In this document: positions 43,201 to 51,983 of the stretch, in pieces | Layout: the number at the start of each line of letters is the position of its first letter | How positions within the stretch are numbered: the first letter of the stretch is position 1 | From: CAYGDT01 sp964348745 | GTDB taxonomy: Bacteria > Patescibacteriota > Gracilibacteria > Peribacterales > Peribacteraceae | NCBI GenBank assembly: GCA_964348745.1 | Contig: CAYGDT010000001.1 | Span: forward strand, 11,329-75,328 | Reading direction: 5' to 3' | DNA length: 64,000 nucleotides | Notes under the pieces: generated by a model | The model's database searches: none | What the model was told of the DNA's origin: nothing | Seen by the model: only the letters and a program-made list of their open reading frames with translations | Program-made: the position numbers and the translations under genes

Positions 43201-46200
43201 TTGAGTGAATTTCTATGTGCACTCAAGCTCTGCGCGAAGAAGGCTAAGGCATTCTGCTTCGCTTGCTGAGATTGTAGGACTGCTTTGATATTAAATCTTT
43301 CTTGCAATTTATAAATATTGTCCGAGTCTCCTGTCAAAAGATTCTCAAGTACTACTTGCTCAACACATTGGTTAAACTCACGATCGGTAACTTCAAATTG
43401 TTCCTGTATGTGTTTTGCATCTGCTATTCCAATCTCAGTGAGACACCTGCAAATACCTGCGAGTACACTCGTGTGTGTTTCCGGGTCATTCTTTAGTTGT
43501 TCACCGATTGCAAAAGCATCTTCAAGTCTCTGATACGTATCCAAGCCTCCAAGTGCAATAATGTCTTGAGCTCTATTTGCAGCTTGAGCTTGTAACTTGT
43601 CAAATTCCGGATCCACATCCTGTAGATTAAATTTTGTTGCCAATTCTCCTGCACGAACGTAATTTGCGGGTTGATGCTTTTGTCGCACTATAAGAAGGTT
43701 CCTACATTTTACTGAGGCAAATTTCTGTAGAAATTCACTGGTCACGAATGAATTTTCAAGTAAGAAGTCACAGAGTTGCTCAAAAGAGTCTTTGTCGCTT
43801 ATAGCAGGTTCAAGCAATCCATCGATGATAGTATTGTTAAGAAATCCCTGATTGACTCCGTAGACCTTAATAATTTCAGCTGCCAGACGCATTGGTTCTT
43901 CAAGCCCTTGATCTTGCCATGAAATAGGTTTTGGTTCGTCTTGAAAGGTACGCTTTTGTTCTGCCTTTTTCCATTGTAGTAATTCTTTCAGCCGTGATTG
44001 TACTTGATCAGTAACACGTTCATCGTTAAGAATATCTTTTCCTAGGATCGCTGTGATTTCTGCTATTTCAGAAGGTACTTCTTCAATTGTTATTTTTTTT
44101 ACATTCCTGCCTAGACGAAATGCTAGATTTCCGCGGAGAGTTGCATCCGATCTATCCACAGAAATGCCCAACTCACGTTCACCTTCGATAAATGAATTAA
44201 AGGGCAATTTCATATTCCAAGTCAGCTTAACCAGACCTTCACGCACCGCTGCCTCGTAATCACTGTCCTGCAATCCAAATTCAGTTTTTGACTGCTTCGC
44301 AATTTCCCAGTTTCCCTTACTCACATTTAATGTTACGACTTTTTTTGCCAATGATTTCATTTCACGAGATTCATTTTTAAAACCGCGCTCTCTTAATATA
44401 TCCCCAGCGACTAACACCGTTTTCTCAGATTTTTCTGCATGTTTAAGAAGGACACTTTTAGGAATGTCAAAAACCCGTAGAAAATCTCCGAGCTTCGCTG
44501 GTAGGTCTTGATCTATACGTCCGCTCATTAATGATCCAACCGCTAACTCTCGCATTTCACCAGTTAATGGGATGCCATATCTCTGCTGCAATTCAATTGC
44601 CTTTTGAAGATTTGTTGTCGTATAGCCTAATTTATCACTCGATAGAAGATTGAAGATTGCTGCTTGCATCTCCTGTTGGAGTGCCTCCTGTAAGGAACCC
44701 TTCGGTCCGATGCCCACTTCCTTTTTTGATCTTAGGATTTCAATTGTTTCGATTACATCAGCAATTGGACCATCACAGATGAATATATTGAGACTATTAA
44801 TAATTGCTGCTCGCAGTCTGTATGGCTCGGCATCAGGGTGGGTCTTTAAATACGGCAGAGGATTTTTTCCGACCCTAAATGCTTCAGTGAATTCTCTGTT
44901 TTTTTTTACTTCCGCTTCATCATTTTCTGTTCTTTCAGTTGCCCAAGGATCTGAATCCGCTTCCATTTCACTAGCATTTCTATTAAAAAAATTCTCTGCT
45001 TCATCTCTAGAGTCAATCGTCGCCACTCCGCTATCACTCGTTCCTCCGGAACCAAATGGCCATAGTTTTCCAAGCCAACTGCCGCAGAGACCGGCATCCA
45101 AGAGTAGCTGTGCCTCATCACGGGAAAATACACCATTGCGCATAAGGGCCAGCCCCTTCACTGTTTTTTGCCCCTCTGTGAGATTATCAATTTCTCCGGG
45201 TTTGTTATGTGCATCAAGAAGAGTATCTTTTTGTTTCTGCGAAAGCTCGTATCCGAGTAGTACTCCTGCAATTTCTTTGCGCTCAGTATCGGAGATAGTA
45301 TGATTCATCAGGTATGAAAGCATCGTGGCGGTATCTTTGTTCTTGGCCACTTCGCTCAGTACAATTTCCTGTTCTCCACCCAACGAGTCCACTCTGTTTA
45401 GAGGAGAGAATTTTGCCTCTATCTTGCCAAGGACATCAAGCTCGTCGTAGAGATCAAAGTACGCATTTTGTTCATCAAAATCTCCGTGCGTCTTTTTAAA
45501 TAATGCTGTGTGTTTATCCATTATTTCTCTGCAGATCGTCGCTGCTTCCTGTGGAGAAACTCCAAACTCAGCCTCAAAGTCATAGGCAGGATCGACGGCA
45601 GAACGCTCGAGAGCTTTCGATATTCCGAGTACTGCATTCAACTCGGAAATGGCAGTCGGATCATTCATCCGGAATCGAAATGAAACAAGCTGCCTGTCAC
45701 CGGCGATGTACGATAGGAAATCTTTTCGAGAGGCTGCAAGTGGCGAATAGTATGCGAGTAGGGAATGGGGAGGCTTTCGATCTGTCGTTCGCATATCAGT
45801 CGGTCGAGAGACTTGCACGTCTTCTCCAAGTAACTGCAGTGTAGGTTTATTTGCAATCGTACTTCTGATCGTATAAACATTCCTGAAGAGAAGCGGATAT
45901 AGGAAAGATGTGAATCGATATCCTGCATTCTCATGGAGGAAGGCCTCACCGATCATCATTATTCGCTGATTTTTGAGATAGGTCATTGTAATCGTCGACC
46001 CACCGGCGGTAATCGAGACAGTGTATTCATTCGCATTCAAAGATGTTTGAGAAATCGAAACAGTAAACTCGGCTTCTTGATAGGCTTTTGTGTCTTTGTG
46101 TATGCCAGACAAGGTAAACGAGGCAGTATATGGATTGCCTGACCATACCTCATGCATTCTCGCCTGCAGATCAAGTGCCTCAACGGGATCACCTGCGACA

Positions 46201-49200
46201 ACCTGAACCTCCCTACTAAGAACTTGGTTCTCTCTGGATTCCTGAGCTTCATTTGCTTGTATCAATCTCTCGTACGCGACGTCATCCAGAGACTGTTGAA
46301 ATTCTGGATTTTTTCTCAGCGTCTCGTAATCGCTTGAACTGAACTCCAGAAGTGTCGATTCTCCGAGGGAAACAACATGAGCGGTACGCGTACCGGTGAT
46401 CATACCAATTTCACCGAGGACTTCGCCGACTCCGATACTCCCAACTGCAATAAAGTGACTCGGCGTCGCATCCTTTCCACCATCAGTAACAGATATGTTT
46501 GCCTCCGAGACCACTTGGAGTGGCTCTGCAGCAGCAAGGACGACGAAGAATGAATCCGCAGCATCACCTTGTCTTATCACCTGTTCGCCCGCGCTGACGT
46601 GGCGAACGGTAGGATGGATATCATCATGATGCTTTAAATACTCCAGCACAGCTTGGGCTATAGGCTTATCGCTTACTCCATCCAACGTTCTCTCCAGTCT
46701 TTGCTGGGCATCCAGCGAGCTTTCCTGTTGGTCGCCTTCTGTTATTACATTTCCTTCGTAAAGATCAATTGCTGAGTCTAAAGTATAACTGGAAGGGTAT
46801 CCGGCCAGCCCCGCGTTCATTGGCAACAGCGCAAGTTCCAATGCAGTCTTGGTACCCACGGCTCCACGGAACACGTCTGCAATCTTTCTTAGTTTAACAG
46901 CATTGAGGTGCTCCTGCCCTCTCTCGCCAAGTTCCTCCTTGATCACTCCTACATTGCCGTCCTTATCCAATGTATTGTGTGCCACCTCAACCATTCTCGC
47001 AGCTTCATCAATAACAGATTGATCAACATGAATACCAAGTTGACGAAGTTTATTCGTGTACAAAGTTTTTGCAGAATCAATTCTTGTATCAGAATCAAGG
47101 GATATGTTCTGTCGTGTGATCATTCTCCTAATTGCATCCGTATCGCCACTCTGAACCGCTCTGAGTAGTGGAAGATTTTCCTCTAAGGAAGTTACCGAAG
47201 ATTCAGTAATGCGTCGCGTTTCAAGTTTTCCATTTTGCTCCAGTAACGGAATTATTTCTGGGCTCTTTTGAAAACCTGTCCAAAGTGCCCAAATAGGATC
47301 ACTCCTATCTGGCCAAGTTGCTGGATCCTCGGTCATCTGATCAATATATTTATCTGTCAGTCTTCCAAGATACCAGTGCCCAACGGGCAATTCCTGCTTC
47401 AGAACTTCTGGTCGATTTTCGTAATAATATTTCCAAACAGCAAATGCGTCATTGTTAACTCTATTTCTATCTGAAACTAACGAACACCCATTTGATGTAA
47501 CTGCTTCCATTGTGATGTCATACAACAAAGGACCGTACCCTTTTGTCACATTAGAAGAATCAACGTACATCAGTTGTGTGTCATAGATCCTATTACACAC
47601 AATTTCTCCAACTACGTCACCCTTAATTTTCACAACAATCCTATCAGGAGTATAAGAAATGCTTACGGTGGAATTTGGAATATCTTTTAATTTATCAACT
47701 GGTCTGCGAGGTTTTGCGATTTCGTCTGATGATGTTTTCATTTCCTGTTGTCCCACTATCTGCACAACCTCCTCCCCCACCCTCGCTATAAGATTGCCAT
47801 CCGCAGTCACCTCCACCAGCACCCCCTGCAGTTTTAGATACTCTACGAGAGACACATGCCCCGTCGGCTTCAGATTCTTCACCGTGTAGGATCCATCCTG
47901 ATTGATTAAGAGTCCATACACATCAAGAGCGCTCGATCCGTCCTTCTGACGCCCCTGTCCTCGCAGCGTTCTCATGAACACTGGTTCCTTCGTCGAAACA
48001 TATTCGGACGTCAGCACGAATCCTTTTTCATCCTGTACCTGCGTTCGTACAGTGCCATCAGGCGTTTGTTCCGTAACAACCGCACCACGCTCTGCAAGAT
48101 ACGATCGTAAGCTTTCCGGAGAGCCGCTGTAGGCAAGTCGTGCGGTCGCACCATTCTCAAGTTTTTCCAAACCCTCAAGCGTGACGCCGGCAGGCGAATT
48201 CATTTCAAGGCCCGAGCCGCGAGCACATGTCAGGACTGAGAATGCAAACGCGCATCCACGGAGAATGTTGGCGACCGTCGTGTTCTCCGCTTCATCGGCG
48301 TTTGCCGCTACGGATTTGAGAGTCGACTCCACGCCTTCTTGGTAATACTCCTGCATATTCTCACGGATGAAATGCGACATGGGTCCGCGGGCTTGCGGAG
48401 AGAGACGTAAAATTCCTTCTTCGATTTGCCGAAGAGCATTGGCGCTACGAACAATTGCTCTAGCCGAGATGGCTTGCGCCGAATAGACCGCTGTTTCCTT
48501 GATACTTAATTCCTTCGCCACTTTTCCAATGTATGTACCACTACCGATCAAAAGGGACGACATAAGAAAGCTCGAACCGATCTGTATCCCTGCGGAAGCA
48601 AGGTACTGCTGCAAATTGATATCGCCTGCGGCGTAGTGCTGTATATCGGAGCGAATCGTATCGCTACTCATGCTGAGCGCTGCCTGCGCATACTCTTTCC
48701 CTGCATAACCGCCGACGGCGATGAGGGCATTATTCAAAACAAAAGCGGCGCCCGCCGTGAGTCCACCGGTCGGCACGGCCATCGCGAGGAGGACACCGGT
48801 ACCGATAGCCGCAACGAGGACTACGATCTGCGGTCCGTGATTCTTCCAGAACGTATCCGTGTCGAAGGCATCCGAGCGAATGAGCGAACACAATTCGCTT
48901 ACATAATCCGAATCGACGAGTGTGGAGAGCTGCGTCAGTTGCTGTTCCATCTGCGCAATCTGCTTATCGAAGTCATCTGAGGTGAGACCTTTTGGAAGCG
49001 AGCGTAATTCTTGGACCGCTTGCGCCAAATCATCACGATACGCTCCGAGCGCGCTTGCGTTATAGGTTGTTGCAAGCGTCTCTGCCAGAGCACGTGTCGT
49101 TGCCACATATCCTTCCTCCTTGTCACCTGCCATTCCTTTGTCGAGCATGTCTTTGAGCGGAGAGAAAGCCGTCAGTATTTCCTTGCCGTTCTTTTCTAGG

Positions 49201-50756
49201 GCTCTGGCTGCCGGGTGGTGCAGAAGCGAGAGTTGCAGATTATCTCTCGTAGTTTCCTCTCTCTGGAAATCGTCTTCGTACAGGGACCTGGCTCCGCCCT
49301 GTGTACGGAGGGTCACGGTACGTCCTGCACCGATCTCTTTCTTGGCGAAGGCAATATCGTTGACGGTGAGAAGAGACTCTTGCTGCTCTTTGAAATTGAA
49401 TACATACGTGATGTGCGACTCATTACGACCAATCCGATTATGAAGCTCTTGAGGCTCTGGAACTTGAAGAGGTTTCGGCACACGCAAAAGTACAGCCTTG
49501 TATCCTTCCGGCACGGCTGCAAGCTTCTCCTGGACCCCTTTCGCGATAACAATGCCACTATGCTCATTTCCATCAGAGCCGATAATTGTCGCATAGGCTG
49601 ACAAGCCCCATCCCTGCATTTTTACAACTCTATGGGTCGGATCTTTCGCGACAATACTCGCATATGTCTCTGGAAGGAGTGTTTTTACTATCGTGTCATA
49701 ATTGTGTCGTTTGATCGAGAATCCAACATTCTGATCATCAGGGATTGTATTGAGCTGATGCAGAATTTCCAATGGATTCCCTGATGCCTCGAGTTCTTCG
49801 ATCGCTTGATGCAGTGCTTTGCCTTGGTCTCCCCAGAGTATGTGTTGTTGCGCAGCAGAAAATTCGCTGTCACGTTCGTCTTTCGACAGGTTTGAGAGCG
49901 CCTCTCTAATGCGTTCGTACAGATCGGACGACCTCCAAATGTCCCGCGGTATCCCGAGTGCGCCTTTAAGTAAAATGCTATCAGCCTTCTTCGGATCACT
50001 TCTGCGAAGGAGATCATCTTGAAGCAGTAGGATACTCGCTTGCGAATACTCCAAACTGCGAGCCATGAGCTGCATCCGATCGGAAAGCGTCGAAATTTCA
50101 CGATTCTGCGACTGCAGCTCCCTACTCTTTGATTCAATCATTTGATTACGGTTTGTACGCAACATTAACATTTTGTGATACCATTTTTCCTTCTGCAACG
50201 TGAGATCTCCCAGAAACTCCTGCGTGCGCTCAATCGTTGGCTGCAATGTCTCCATTTGTTTCTGCATCGCATCGAATTTTTCTGCCATATCCACCATTTC
50301 CGATCTACGAATATCAAGCTCCATTGCTGTGATCTGCTCTTCGTAACCATTGGCGATCAGCCCGGCAAGTAGGAGTCGATTAGGCAATGCAATGCCAAGC
50401 TCTCCCGATATTGTGTCGATTGTACGAATGCTGGCATTCGCCTGCATCACATCCATAGCATGTGCATTTTGATCGTAGATCGTGGAATACAGACGAACGA
50501 TACCGATGTTATCGACTCCCGACTTTTGAAGCAGCTCATGAAAAAGCTGGTACTGCGGCAGTTCTTCGACGATTACATCCTGCAGATGTACGAGTGTTTG
50601 TTTCGCATTCTGTGAATCCTTCTGCGCATCCGTTTGTAATTCTGTGACATCATGCCTAGCATGTTCATTTAAAACGAGTGAGTTCTCCTGTATATCGGGG
50701 AGAGCTGGATTTTCATCGGAAGGCCGATTTCTGTCTGTATTTTTGGGTATTTCCAT
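40242..50756 (-). CDS. Giant multidomain cytoplasmic-type protein (~3,504 aa)
   Basis: Residue numbers are from ATG 50756. 135-250: coiled coil (MVDMAEKFDAMQKQMETLQ...). 640-665 and 720-745: two hydrophobic segments (VVLVAAIGTGVLLAMAVPTGG; FLMSSLLIGSGTYIG). About 1020-1140: GNAT-like (VTKGYGPLLYDITMEAV). About 1370-1495: cyclic-nucleotide-binding-like domain (VSAGEQVIRQGDAADSFFVV; VGEVLGEIGMITGTRTAHV). 1900-3000: long helical repeats without a name. About 3150: GNDTACCMPFGSGKNNVYMF. 3340-3500: second GNAT-like domain (IADLASDRENPRAGGSLIKAFV). No signal peptide. ATG 50756 is the first ATG after the predicted transcription start; ATG 50783 lies only 3 nt after the TATAAT. Function unknown; a signal-responsive acyltransferase scaffold or effector is speculation. 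Confidence 0.8.
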   Translation of the reverse strand: MEIPKNTDRNRPSDENPALPDIQENSLVLNEHARHDVTELQTDAQKDSQNAKQTLVHLQDVIVEELPQYQLFHELLQKSGVDNIGIVRLYSTIYDQNAHAMDVMQANASIRTIDTISGELGIALPNRLLLAGLIANGYEEQITAMELDIRRSEMVDMAEKFDAMQKQMETLQPTIERTQEFLGDLTLQKEKWYHKMLMLRTNRNQMIESKSRELQSQNREISTLSDRMQLMARSLEYSQASILLLQDDLLRRSDPKKADSILLKGALGIPRDIWRSSDLYERIREALSNLSKDERDSEFSAAQQHILWGDQGKALHQAIEELEASGNPLEILHQLNTIPDDQNVGFSIKRHNYDTIVKTLLPETYASIVAKDPTHRVVKMQGWGLSAYATIIGSDGNEHSGIVIAKGVQEKLAAVPEGYKAVLLRVPKPLQVPEPQELHNRIGRNESHITYVFNFKEQQESLLTVNDIAFAKKEIGAGRTVTLRTQGGARSLYEDDFQREETTRDNLQLSLLHHPAARALEKNGKEILTAFSPLKDMLDKGMAGDKEEGYVATTRALAETLATTYNASALGAYRDDLAQAVQELRSLPKGLTSDDFDKQIAQMEQQLTQLSTLVDSDYVSELCSLIRSDAFDTDTFWKNHGPQIVVLVAAIGTGVLLAMAVPTGGLTAGAAFVLNNALIAVGGYAGKEYAQAALSMSSDTIRSDIQHYAAGDINLQQYLASAGIQIGSSFLMSSLLIGSGTYIGKVAKELSIKETAVYSAQAISARAIVRSANALRQIEEGILRLSPQARGPMSHFIRENMQEYYQEGVESTLKSVAANADEAENTTVANILRGCAFAFSVLTCARGSGLEMNSPAGVTLEGLEKLENGATARLAYSGSPESLRSYLAERGAVVTEQTPDGTVRTQVQDEKGFVLTSEYVSTKEPVFMRTLRGQGRQKDGSSALDVYGLLINQDGSYTVKNLKPTGHVSLVEYLKLQGVLVEVTADGNLIARVGEEVVQIVGQQEMKTSSDEIAKPRRPVDKLKDIPNSTVSISYTPDRIVVKIKGDVVGEIVCNRIYDTQLMYVDSSNVTKGYGPLLYDITMEAVTSNGCSLVSDRNRVNNDAFAVWKYYYENRPEVLKQELPVGHWYLGRLTDKYIDQMTEDPATWPDRSDPIWALWTGFQKSPEIIPLLEQNGKLETRRITESSVTSLEENLPLLRAVQSGDTDAIRRMITRQNISLDSDTRIDSAKTLYTNKLRQLGIHVDQSVIDEAARMVEVAHNTLDKDGNVGVIKEELGERGQEHLNAVKLRKIADVFRGAVGTKTALELALLPMNAGLAGYPSSYTLDSAIDLYEGNVITEGDQQESSLDAQQRLERTLDGVSDKPIAQAVLEYLKHHDDIHPTVRHVSAGEQVIRQGDAADSFFVVLAAAEPLQVVSEANISVTDGGKDATPSHFIAVGSIGVGEVLGEIGMITGTRTAHVVSLGESTLLEFSSSDYETLRKNPEFQQSLDDVAYERLIQANEAQESRENQVLSREVQVVAGDPVEALDLQARMHEVWSGNPYTASFTLSGIHKDTKAYQEAEFTVSISQTSLNANEYTVSITAGGSTITMTYLKNQRIMMIGEAFLHENAGYRFTSFLYPLLFRNVYTIRSTIANKPTLQLLGEDVQVSRPTDMRTTDRKPPHSLLAYYSPLAASRKDFLSYIAGDRQLVSFRFRMNDPTAISELNAVLGISKALERSAVDPAYDFEAEFGVSPQEAATICREIMDKHTALFKKTHGDFDEQNAYFDLYDELDVLGKIEAKFSPLNRVDSLGGEQEIVLSEVAKNKDTATMLSYLMNHTISDTERKEIAGVLLGYELSQKQKDTLLDAHNKPGEIDNLTEGQKTVKGLALMRNGVFSRDEAQLLLDAGLCGSWLGKLWPFGSGGTSDSGVATIDSRDEAENFFNRNASEMEADSDPWATERTENDEAEVKKNREFTEAFRVGKNPLPYLKTHPDAEPYRLRAAIINSLNIFICDGPIADVIETIEILRSKKEVGIGPKGSLQEALQQEMQAAIFNLLSSDKLGYTTTNLQKAIELQQRYGIPLTGEMRELAVGSLMSGRIDQDLPAKLGDFLRVFDIPKSVLLKHAEKSEKTVLVAGDILRERGFKNESREMKSLAKKVVTLNVSKGNWEIAKQSKTEFGLQDSDYEAAVREGLVKLTWNMKLPFNSFIEGERELGISVDRSDATLRGNLAFRLGRNVKKITIEEVPSEIAEITAILGKDILNDERVTDQVQSRLKELLQWKKAEQKRTFQDEPKPISWQDQGLEEPMRLAAEIIKVYGVNQGFLNNTIIDGLLEPAISDKDSFEQLCDFLLENSFVTSEFLQKFASVKCRNLLIVRQKHQPANYVRAGELATKFNLQDVDPEFDKLQAQAANRAQDIIALGGLDTYQRLEDAFAIGEQLKNDPETHTSVLAGICRCLTEIGIADAKHIQEQFEVTDREFNQCVEQVVLENLLTGDSDNIYKLQERFNIKAVLQSQQAKQNALAFFAQSLSAHRNSLKSVDNLAYIRDAVGLEYEEIKNHLREGILQALLSRGSSSINFIQALGKSFDLSEILSEPDIRNTIITRMAENISDSSYEIQLENHPAVALQTATNLGHEGMQSAQRRAIGLLLCSTHDTTQRISELLSDCAITDVSLSTYLEECTQPIRDIIALFDMKTLEDLTTFRAANKKFIEHILISGRPIAITKEDLPAIAKLHVTFFEAEFIQHEARPPMPEKFDIKNIAESNDYETLFWVLKKNMAGLTTEWDDARNVSRPFENGVFRFNEKGTKDGNQRMLAYIDRPGLTRHDALHAFDQILKLQSASGLSPTQFYNNILHRVAMDGAQYSEGTAHHHLNAIAQSINLDFETMQKNAARFKGIARLQELVVLFNSSDQIFESWGSLKKYAELSHMLEQAEGLEKLQEYRAQGKNELCDFAEMLAFHPNSQVSIAHVMEFVENPARFLDHADSHTPDEVHNRKKPTNYVIIPNLDLTAEQLRDALVEGYLDQLQQFRPLEIRYTVPKNKNAPTNTRDALKLAIGSKRMDVPGKAKNSEKVFGRANAELKKHGLNLQSYLAGEEVSSDIKGEVDAALLAIVHDEAIGMEKPEMVTLVAKINLKSSPDGVLAGNDTACCMPFGSGKNNVYMFNPGTAVFTLQLVNADGTTRTIAQSLMTRDKDIKTNIADVVSRLQKSGEKMNDIIPEEVLMEEQSFASADNVEVAPNYKGNEWPSLIQNVYGDFFFEYMKRYAEADGLHADHIPIGKGYSDAMTNLPTIPNTFAPEAPVGYSDKLHEEVYSLDIRTPKYSDDAKQVTEHEKPQGTVQPQISVRGVDFLDFTDTLPIAYLEGKAYSDNESLMVYLHNIENGLIAKDINNTMKGRPNMSLKYRDDNGKVRGYLLAYEGVLDKRNNERALYIADLASDRENPRAGGSLIKAFVEQYKNEYLAKGDMIPLYMEAREQTSYRIIQRQLEKIAEETGIELELEELPTYQSGADTMHPVLIRPRLRSS

Positions 50757-50786
50757 GCGACAGGATTCTTTGGGAAAAATCATATT

Positions 50787-50792
50787 ATTATA
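50787..50792 (-). promoter_or_regulatory. Extended -10 of the giant gene
   Basis: TGCTATAAT on the minus strand. The first ATG downstream of the predicted transcription start is 50756, giving a leader of roughly 23 nt. Confidence 0.6.
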
Positions 50793-50851
50793 GCAGAAAT
50801 CGACCATAGGAGCCATATGCAGGTCCGATTCTGCAAATGAGGACTTTATGA

Positions 50852-50857
50852 TACTAT
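50852..50857 (+). promoter_or_regulatory. Extended -10 of folD
   Basis: TGATACTAT (TGn plus TACTAT) ends 6 nt before the GTG start at 50864. Confidence 0.6.
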
Positions 50858-50863
50858 CTGCCC

Positions 50864-51718
50864 GTGACACCCCTCCTCCTCGACGGCAAAATCGCAAGCC
50901 AAGTGTGGCTTGATTTCCTCAAACCCATGGTGGAAGCCTTAGATCCCAAGCTCGTTGTTATTCAGGTTGGGCAGGATCCCGCGAGCACGAGTTACATCAA
51001 ACAGAAGATCAAGAGCTGCGACGCAGTCGGCATGTGCTACGAACACAGGCATCTTCCGGAGGACACGACGCTTGAGCATCTGTTTACTATCGTGCATGCG
51101 CTCAATGAGGACACAGATACTTCGGGATTCATACTTCAACTCCCTCTTCCTGCGCATCTGCAACCCCATGTTCCTCGCATCTTACGAGAGATTGATCCGA
51201 TGAAAGATGTCGACGGTTTCACTGCGTATAATCTTGGAAAGATGTTCCTCGGAACCGAGTTTGAGCACCTGCCACCCGCAACGCCCGGCGGCGTGATCCG
51301 ACTTCTGGAACACTACAACATCGACGTACAAGGCAAAGACGCCGTCGTCGTCGGACATAGCAATACCGTCGGTAAACCTTTGGCGACCATGCTCCTCAAT
51401 CGCAATGCAACTGTCAGCTCTTGTCACATTCACACGAAAGATCTTGCGCACTACACACGCAACGCCGATCTTCTCTTTGTTGCGGTTGGTAAACCCGGAC
51501 TCATTACTGCGGGTATGGTGAAGGAAGGAGCAGTCGTAGTGGACATCGGCATTTCGAGAACTGATGAAGGCCTGAAGGGCGACGTGGATTTCGATGCCGT
51601 TCAAAAGAAAGTCTCAGCAATTACACCGGTACCCGGGGGAGTCGGTCCCATGACGGTTGCAAGCTTGATCCGTAACTGCGTGACAGCGAAGGAGAGGCAG
51701 ATGGCATTGAGAGAATGA
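50864..51718 (+). CDS. folD: Bifunctional methylene-THF dehydrogenase / methenyl-THF cyclohydrolase
   Basis: Interconverts 5,10-methylene-THF and 10-formyl-THF with NADP(H). 284 aa. Motifs: SYIKQKIKSCDAVG (catalytic Tyr and Lys), GFILQLPLPAHL, DVDGFT, PATPGGVIRLLEHY, VVVGHSNTVGKPLATML (Rossmann loop) and PVPGGVGPMTVASLIRN. The start is GTG at 50864, 6 nt after an extended -10. It lies upstream of purF-purD and may supply or recycle formyl-THF for purine synthesis. Confidence 0.96.
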   Translation: MTPLLLDGKIASQVWLDFLKPMVEALDPKLVVIQVGQDPASTSYIKQKIKSCDAVGMCYEHRHLPEDTTLEHLFTIVHALNEDTDTSGFILQLPLPAHLQPHVPRILREIDPMKDVDGFTAYNLGKMFLGTEFEHLPPATPGGVIRLLEHYNIDVQGKDAVVVGHSNTVGKPLATMLLNRNATVSSCHIHTKDLAHYTRNADLLFVAVGKPGLITAGMVKEGAVVVDIGISRTDEGLKGDVDFDAVQKKVSAITPVPGGVGPMTVASLIRNCVTAKERQMALRE

Positions 51719-51983
51719 CCCCACTACGCCAAGGCTTCGAGGGGCAAGCCAATGAGCAATTGTATTTTCTTGCGTCTCATAAAAACATCTATAGAATGAC
51801 TCCGTGGTAAGCCAAATTTCTTTTCAATTTTCGGTCTCACGGGTTCCCTCCCTACGAGCCCGGAGGGAAATGAAAAATAATAGTGGAAAGTGCCTGCCTG
51901 CCGGCGAGGCAGGGATAGTGGCTTTTGCGTTGTCAGAATTTTGTTTTCCACTCTGCGTTATTCACTATCCGTTCGCATAGAGC
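51719..51983. other. 265-bp intergenic region with two palindromes
   Basis: TTCCCTCC/GGAGGGAA (51844-51869) and CCTGCC...GGCAGG (51893-51913, reading CCTGCCTGCCGGCGAGGCAGG overall with one extra base). The short minus-strand frame here has no sign of being real. These are probable intergenic repeat elements. Confidence 0.55.

Noticed and set aside
51724..51951. 75-aa minus-strand frame upstream of purF
   Set aside because: Built over two palindromes; no promoter and no domain.
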